DNA from: Priapulus caudatus
Taxonomy: Eukaryota; Priapulida; Priapulimorpha; Priapulimorphida; Priapulidae
Assembly: GCF_000485595.1 (NCBI RefSeq)
Contig: NW_014577857.1
Location: 39,962 to 71,576 of the forward strand
Direction of reading: 5' to 3'
DNA: 31,615 nt
In this document: piece by piece, positions 30,301 to 31,615 of the stretch
Position numbering within the stretch: position 1 is the first letter of the stretch
Layout: each line of letters opens with the position of its first letter
Made by a program: the position numbers and the translations under genes
Notes under the pieces: generated by a model
The model's database searches: none
Seen by the model: the letters and a program-made list of their open reading frames with translations, nothing else
What the model was told of the DNA's origin: nothing

Positions 30301-31090
30301 CTGTTCTCACGAATCGTCAAGGTCACATTTGAATTCCAACAAATTAAAAAAAAAAAAACTAACAAAAAGAATAAAACAAATGCTCGTGTTATAATGACGT
30401 AAGATGTGCAGTAGGACTTACATAGGACATCCATCTGCACCTGCACACTGCGGGGTGCAGTCAGTGCAGGATGGTGCATCAGACACGTGAAAGCCTTGCC
30501 AGCGTACTCGCGGGTTGGCGTGATGTTGATCCACTGCACAGCATTCATCTTCTTACTGCGCGAGAGAGACGCAAGATGGCTTCACGTCAGACACAAATAT
30601 AAAAATGCCGTGTGTGTGTGCGTGCGTGCGTACGTGTGCGTGCGTGCGTGCGTGCGTGCGTACGTGTGCGTGCGTGCGTGCGTGCGTGTGTGTGTGTGTA
30701 TGCGCGCGCATGCGTGCGGGCGGGAGTGCGTACGCGTGTGTGCGTGCATGCATGCGTACACATGCATGTGTAATTAGATATACATAAAGGATTTTGTGAC
30801 ATTTATATGTACATATTCATATACATATCCAGCATGCGTGTGTGCATCAAAGACGCCTCATAACGGGTAATAAAGCAGCGATAACTTCTCGCAGTGAATC
30901 TCTCTCACCTGCCAGGAATGTCCTCAGCGATGTAAGTGCTGTTAACGTCGGGCGGGAGCACCGCTGTGGTCGTGCCAGGCTAGCGTTGCTGCCGGCTTGC
31001 CACCGTCCGCCCTGCACGTCAGGTTAAACGGAACGTCCGCCGTCACCTGTATCTTGGAGCCCTCAGCAATCTCCGGATTGTTGGGCGCAA
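24082..31090 (-). CDS. KIRREL: KIRREL/Kirre/SYG-1-type Ig cell-adhesion receptor, 5' end beyond the window (gene-level entry)
   Basis: Ten minus-strand exons join in phase: 31090-30909, 30555-30422, 29884-29727, 29314-29215, 28539-28417, 27762-27628, 27285-27226, 26850-26617, 25894-25790, 25198-24993 and the terminal 24354-24082 (eleven pieces counting the last). They encode four Ig domains, a transmembrane helix and a Tyr-rich tail ending S-T-R-V. There is no fibronectin III domain, which separates it from nephrin/Sns/Hibris. Domain boundaries fall at phase 1 introns, and each Ig domain is split by one intron. Family proteins have five Ig domains; domain 1 and the signal peptide are outside the window. 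Known family role: heterophilic or homophilic adhesion with nephrin-type partners in myoblast fusion, slit diaphragm and synapse positioning. One exon carries a one-base frameshift. Confidence 0.9.
24993..25198 (-). CDS. KIRREL: KIRREL exon: cytoplasmic tail, first part
   Basis: Acceptor CGCGCATTGCAG, donor GTAATC; 206 nt, phase 1 in and phase 0 out. It reads [68 protein letters not shown]. Several tyrosines (TYGS, DYKP, LYRM, DYAE, AYIQ) could be phosphorylated, as in family tails; this is inference. Confidence 0.88.
25199..25789. other. Intron between membrane and tail exons, nothing recognised
   Basis: A plus-strand open frame runs through here but shows no family similarity and overlaps the membrane exon on the other strand. 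No element was recognised. Confidence 0.6.
25790..25894 (-). CDS. KIRREL: KIRREL exon: transmembrane helix and stop-transfer
   Basis: Acceptor GTGTGTTTGCAG, donor GTGAGT; 105 nt, phase 1 to 1. It reads [26 protein letters not shown], then NRRRHPDD. About 23 hydrophobic residues are followed by a basic stop-transfer, giving a type I single-pass topology with the Ig domains outside. Confidence 0.95.
25916..26110. repeat. 24-bp minisatellite just upstream of the membrane exon
   Basis: About eight copies of GAGTTACTACGTTATAGTTA plus CGGT, with deletions in some units. It lies in the intron, starting about 20 bp from the acceptor of the transmembrane exon. Confidence 0.92.
26617..26850 (-). CDS. 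KIRREL: KIRREL exon: most of Ig domain 5
   Basis: Acceptor CTTGTGTTTTAG, donor GTGAGC; 234 nt, phase 1 to 1. It reads [20 protein letters not shown], then [40 protein letters not shown] and [17 protein letters not shown]. Both Ig cysteines, the core Trp and D-F-G-x-Y-x-C are present. The following L-S-L-P enters the membrane helix directly. Confidence 0.96.
26959..27138. mobile_element. 180-bp non-autonomous hAT-like element with 8-bp target duplication
   Basis: Ends are CAAGGCCGTACGCAG and, reverse-complemented, CAAGGCCGTATGCAG. AACCCTCT is present on both sides (26951-26958 and 27139-27146). The interior contains long G and C runs and two direct copies of TTTGCCCCCCTACAG with AAAATTTCCTGC. 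It sits in the intron between the two Ig domain 5 exons. Confidence 0.9.
27226..27285 (-). CDS. KIRREL: KIRREL exon: 60-nt start of Ig domain 5
   Basis: Acceptor TTTCTTCAAAG, donor GTAATC; 60 nt, phase 1 to 1. It reads [21 protein letters not shown] across its junctions. It fills exactly the A to B strand segment missing between the K of the previous exon and VECRIEG of the next, and resembles the GPPIISSEAVQYAVRG run of vertebrate KIRREL1. It is too short for ordinary ORF scans but is supported by phase on both sides and by homology. Confidence 0.88.
27628..27762 (-). CDS. KIRREL: KIRREL exon: Ig domain 4, second half
   Basis: Acceptor CTGTTGTAG, donor GTTAGC; 135 nt, phase 1 to 1. It joins as G-S-D and reads [47 protein letters not shown]-x-Y-x-C-x-A and P-x-L-T-I match the F and G strand region of KIRREL domain 4. 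Confidence 0.94.
27990..28405. repeat. GTGA tetranucleotide array next to the Ig domain 4 donor
   Basis: About 400 bp of GTGA with GGAT, GGGA and GCGA variants and a short higher-order GTGGATGGGTGGGAGAGTGA pattern. It lies 10 bp inside the intron. The Ser/His/Thr-rich minus-strand frame running through it from the Ig exon is read-through of the repeat, not coding. Confidence 0.95.
28417..28539 (-). CDS. KIRREL: KIRREL exon: Ig domain 4, first half
   Basis: Acceptor TCATTATAG, donor GTATGC; 123 nt, phase 1 to 1. It reads [42 protein letters not shown]-x-F-x-N-P-P, C-E-A-D-G-N-P and I-x-W are standard for Kirre-type domain 4. NGS is a potential glycosylation site. Confidence 0.95.
28545..29214. 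other. Intron, nothing recognised apart from an ATTCA-type tract
   Basis: A TTCAA pentanucleotide tract lies at about 28983-29022. No other exon or element was recognised. Confidence 0.6.
29215..29314 (-). CDS. KIRREL: KIRREL exon: Ig domain 3, second half
   Basis: Acceptor TTTTTTCTCAG, donor GTGAGT; 100 nt, phase 0 in and phase 1 out. It reads [35 protein letters not shown]-(A/V)-x-N-x-V-G is the conserved second half of KIRREL domain 3. The linker then becomes Y-G-P across the intron. Confidence 0.92.
29360..29726. repeat. About 105-bp tandem repeat that includes the end of the Ig domain 3 exon
   Basis: Three to four diverged copies share ATGGCTACAGAGGAAGAGAC, then CCTTAATCTTGTAACCCTTT and ACTGACAGTTT. 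On the minus strand the second block resembles the last 35 bases of the Ig domain 3 exon plus its donor: the exon reads AAGATGAAG then GTATAC, and the copies read AAGATTAAG then GTGTTG, AAAATTAAG then GTGCTG. Confidence 0.85.
29727..29884 (-). CDS. KIRREL: KIRREL exon: Ig domain 3, first half
   Basis: Acceptor CTGTTTCAG, donor GTATAC; 158 nt, phase 1 in and phase 0 out. It reads [59 protein letters not shown] and the following YRW are nearly identical to vertebrate KIRREL domain 3 (CQATANPEILGYRW). It joins the previous exon as L-Y-A-P, the usual domain linker. Confidence 0.95.
30422..30555 (-). CDS. KIRREL: KIRREL exon: Ig domain 2, second half
   Basis: Acceptor CTCTCGCGCAG, donor GTAAGT; 134 nt, phase 2 in and phase 1 out. 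It reads [20 protein letters not shown], then [20 protein letters not shown] and MDVL. The second Ig cysteine is in FTC, and A-L-T-A-P matches the EALAPP-like segment of vertebrate KIRREL domain 2. INIT is a potential N-glycosylation site. Confidence 0.92.
30605..30760. repeat. GTGC/GTGT microsatellite
   Basis: Tandem GTGCGTGCGTGC with GTGT and GCGC interruptions in the intron between the two halves of Ig domain 2. It produces spurious ORFs on both strands. Confidence 0.95.
30909..31090 (-). CDS. KIRREL: KIRREL exon: Ig domain 2, first half, with a one-base frameshift
   Basis: Acceptor TTTCGCCAG, donor GTGAGA; 182 nt. It starts in phase 1 (xTT) with [20 protein letters not shown], then [20 protein letters not shown]. 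After this the frame runs to TAA at 30942-30944. The expected continuation [17 protein letters not shown] is in the next frame and ends in the phase that the following exon needs. One extra base between about 30959 and 30975 (for example an extra G in AGCGGTGCTCCC) explains both. The Ig cysteine (LTC) and tryptophan (LAW) are present. Confidence 0.85.
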
Positions 31091-31615
31091 CTGGCGAAAC
31101 GTAATGTATGATAATAGTATTACTATGTTTAAAACATAATGAATTTTACTGGAAAACTCCAAAGAAAAGAAAGGTAAAGAAAAGAAAAGGATAGAAAAGA
31201 AAAAAAGAGAAGAAACGAGGAAGACATAATGTATATATATATATAATATAATATATATATATATATATGTATACTGTCCACTTGCAAGGGTTTCCCATGT
31301 TTTTCATTCAGCATTTTAGAATTTCCTCCCGCAACGACAAAATGAAGTCACTATTTATCGCATTTCTGGCACAAAAAACGTTCAGGGATCGGCAGAGCCG
31401 GAATGCGTCAAACACTTGAAATACTTCTCACGACGTGCTTCGCTGTTTACGCATACCACGTGACGAAAGCAGCTGACTACAGCAGAACTCATGGCAGGGC
31501 GCCATCAAAACGAACATCCATTAATTACACAAAGTTGTTCATCACAGAACCAACCACGGCACCATACTCACAATCCTCTACTCATGCAGTGTGAGGGGGG
31601 TCCTGTAGTGGGAGG
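31091..31615. other. Intron upstream of Ig domain 2; no Ig domain 1 exon seen
   Basis: Contains an AT microsatellite (about 31231-31270) and A/G-rich sequence (31160-31225). The exon upstream must end in phase 1. No candidate with Ig features was found, so domain 1 lies beyond the edge. Confidence 0.6.

Overview
This is a window of animal nuclear genome. It has large GT-AG introns, abundant microsatellites and minisatellites, non-autonomous DNA transposons, fragments of non-LTR retrotransposons and one 10-N assembly gap. Two split genes of bilaterian type can be rebuilt by hand. Nothing identifies the species. The repeat types and protein sequences fit an invertebrate bilaterian, probably marine, but this is inference. 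No bacterial genes, CRISPR arrays, tRNA or rRNA genes were seen.

Gene 1 (plus strand, about 1.7-17.5 kb) is the orthologue of PKNOX/PREP, a TALE homeobox transcription factor that partners PBX proteins. Nine exons fit by phase and homology. They encode the end of the N-terminal region, both halves of the Meis/PKNOX N-terminal domain, a Gln/Thr-rich linker, the second part of the TALE homeodomain, a Gln/Thr-rich C-terminal region and an acidic tail. The exon for homeodomain helix 1 is not found. A possible start exon lies inside a dispersed repeat, and a 48-nt in-frame cassette exon appears to duplicate the end of exon 2. The likely promoter and noncoding first exon (window start to 1.66 kb) occurs a second time inside intron 3 (5.87-7.48 kb), with differences that are mostly single-base indels.

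Gene 2 (minus strand, 31.09 down to 24.08 kb) is a KIRREL/Kirre/SYG-1-type cell-adhesion receptor. Ten exons encode four Ig domains (2 to 5 of the expected five), one transmembrane helix and a tyrosine-rich cytoplasmic tail ending in a PDZ-binding T-R-V. Domain 1 and the signal peptide lie beyond the right edge. The two genes converge, and the 17.5-24.1 kb interval holds their 3' regions and repeats.

The remainder is introns filled with repeats: two hAT-like elements with 8-bp target-site duplications, a TTAA-flanked foldback element, an RTE-like LINE fragment with a 13-bp duplication, a second degraded LINE, and tandem arrays with periods of 21, 22, 24, 30, 32, 33, 51 and about 105 bp. The most interesting pattern is that tandem arrays in both genes look derived from exon-intron boundaries. 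I see no wholly new system. Several oddities, notably the duplicated promoter, the inverted satellite across the gap, the missing exon and the Ig-exon frameshift, may be assembly or consensus errors and are marked as such.
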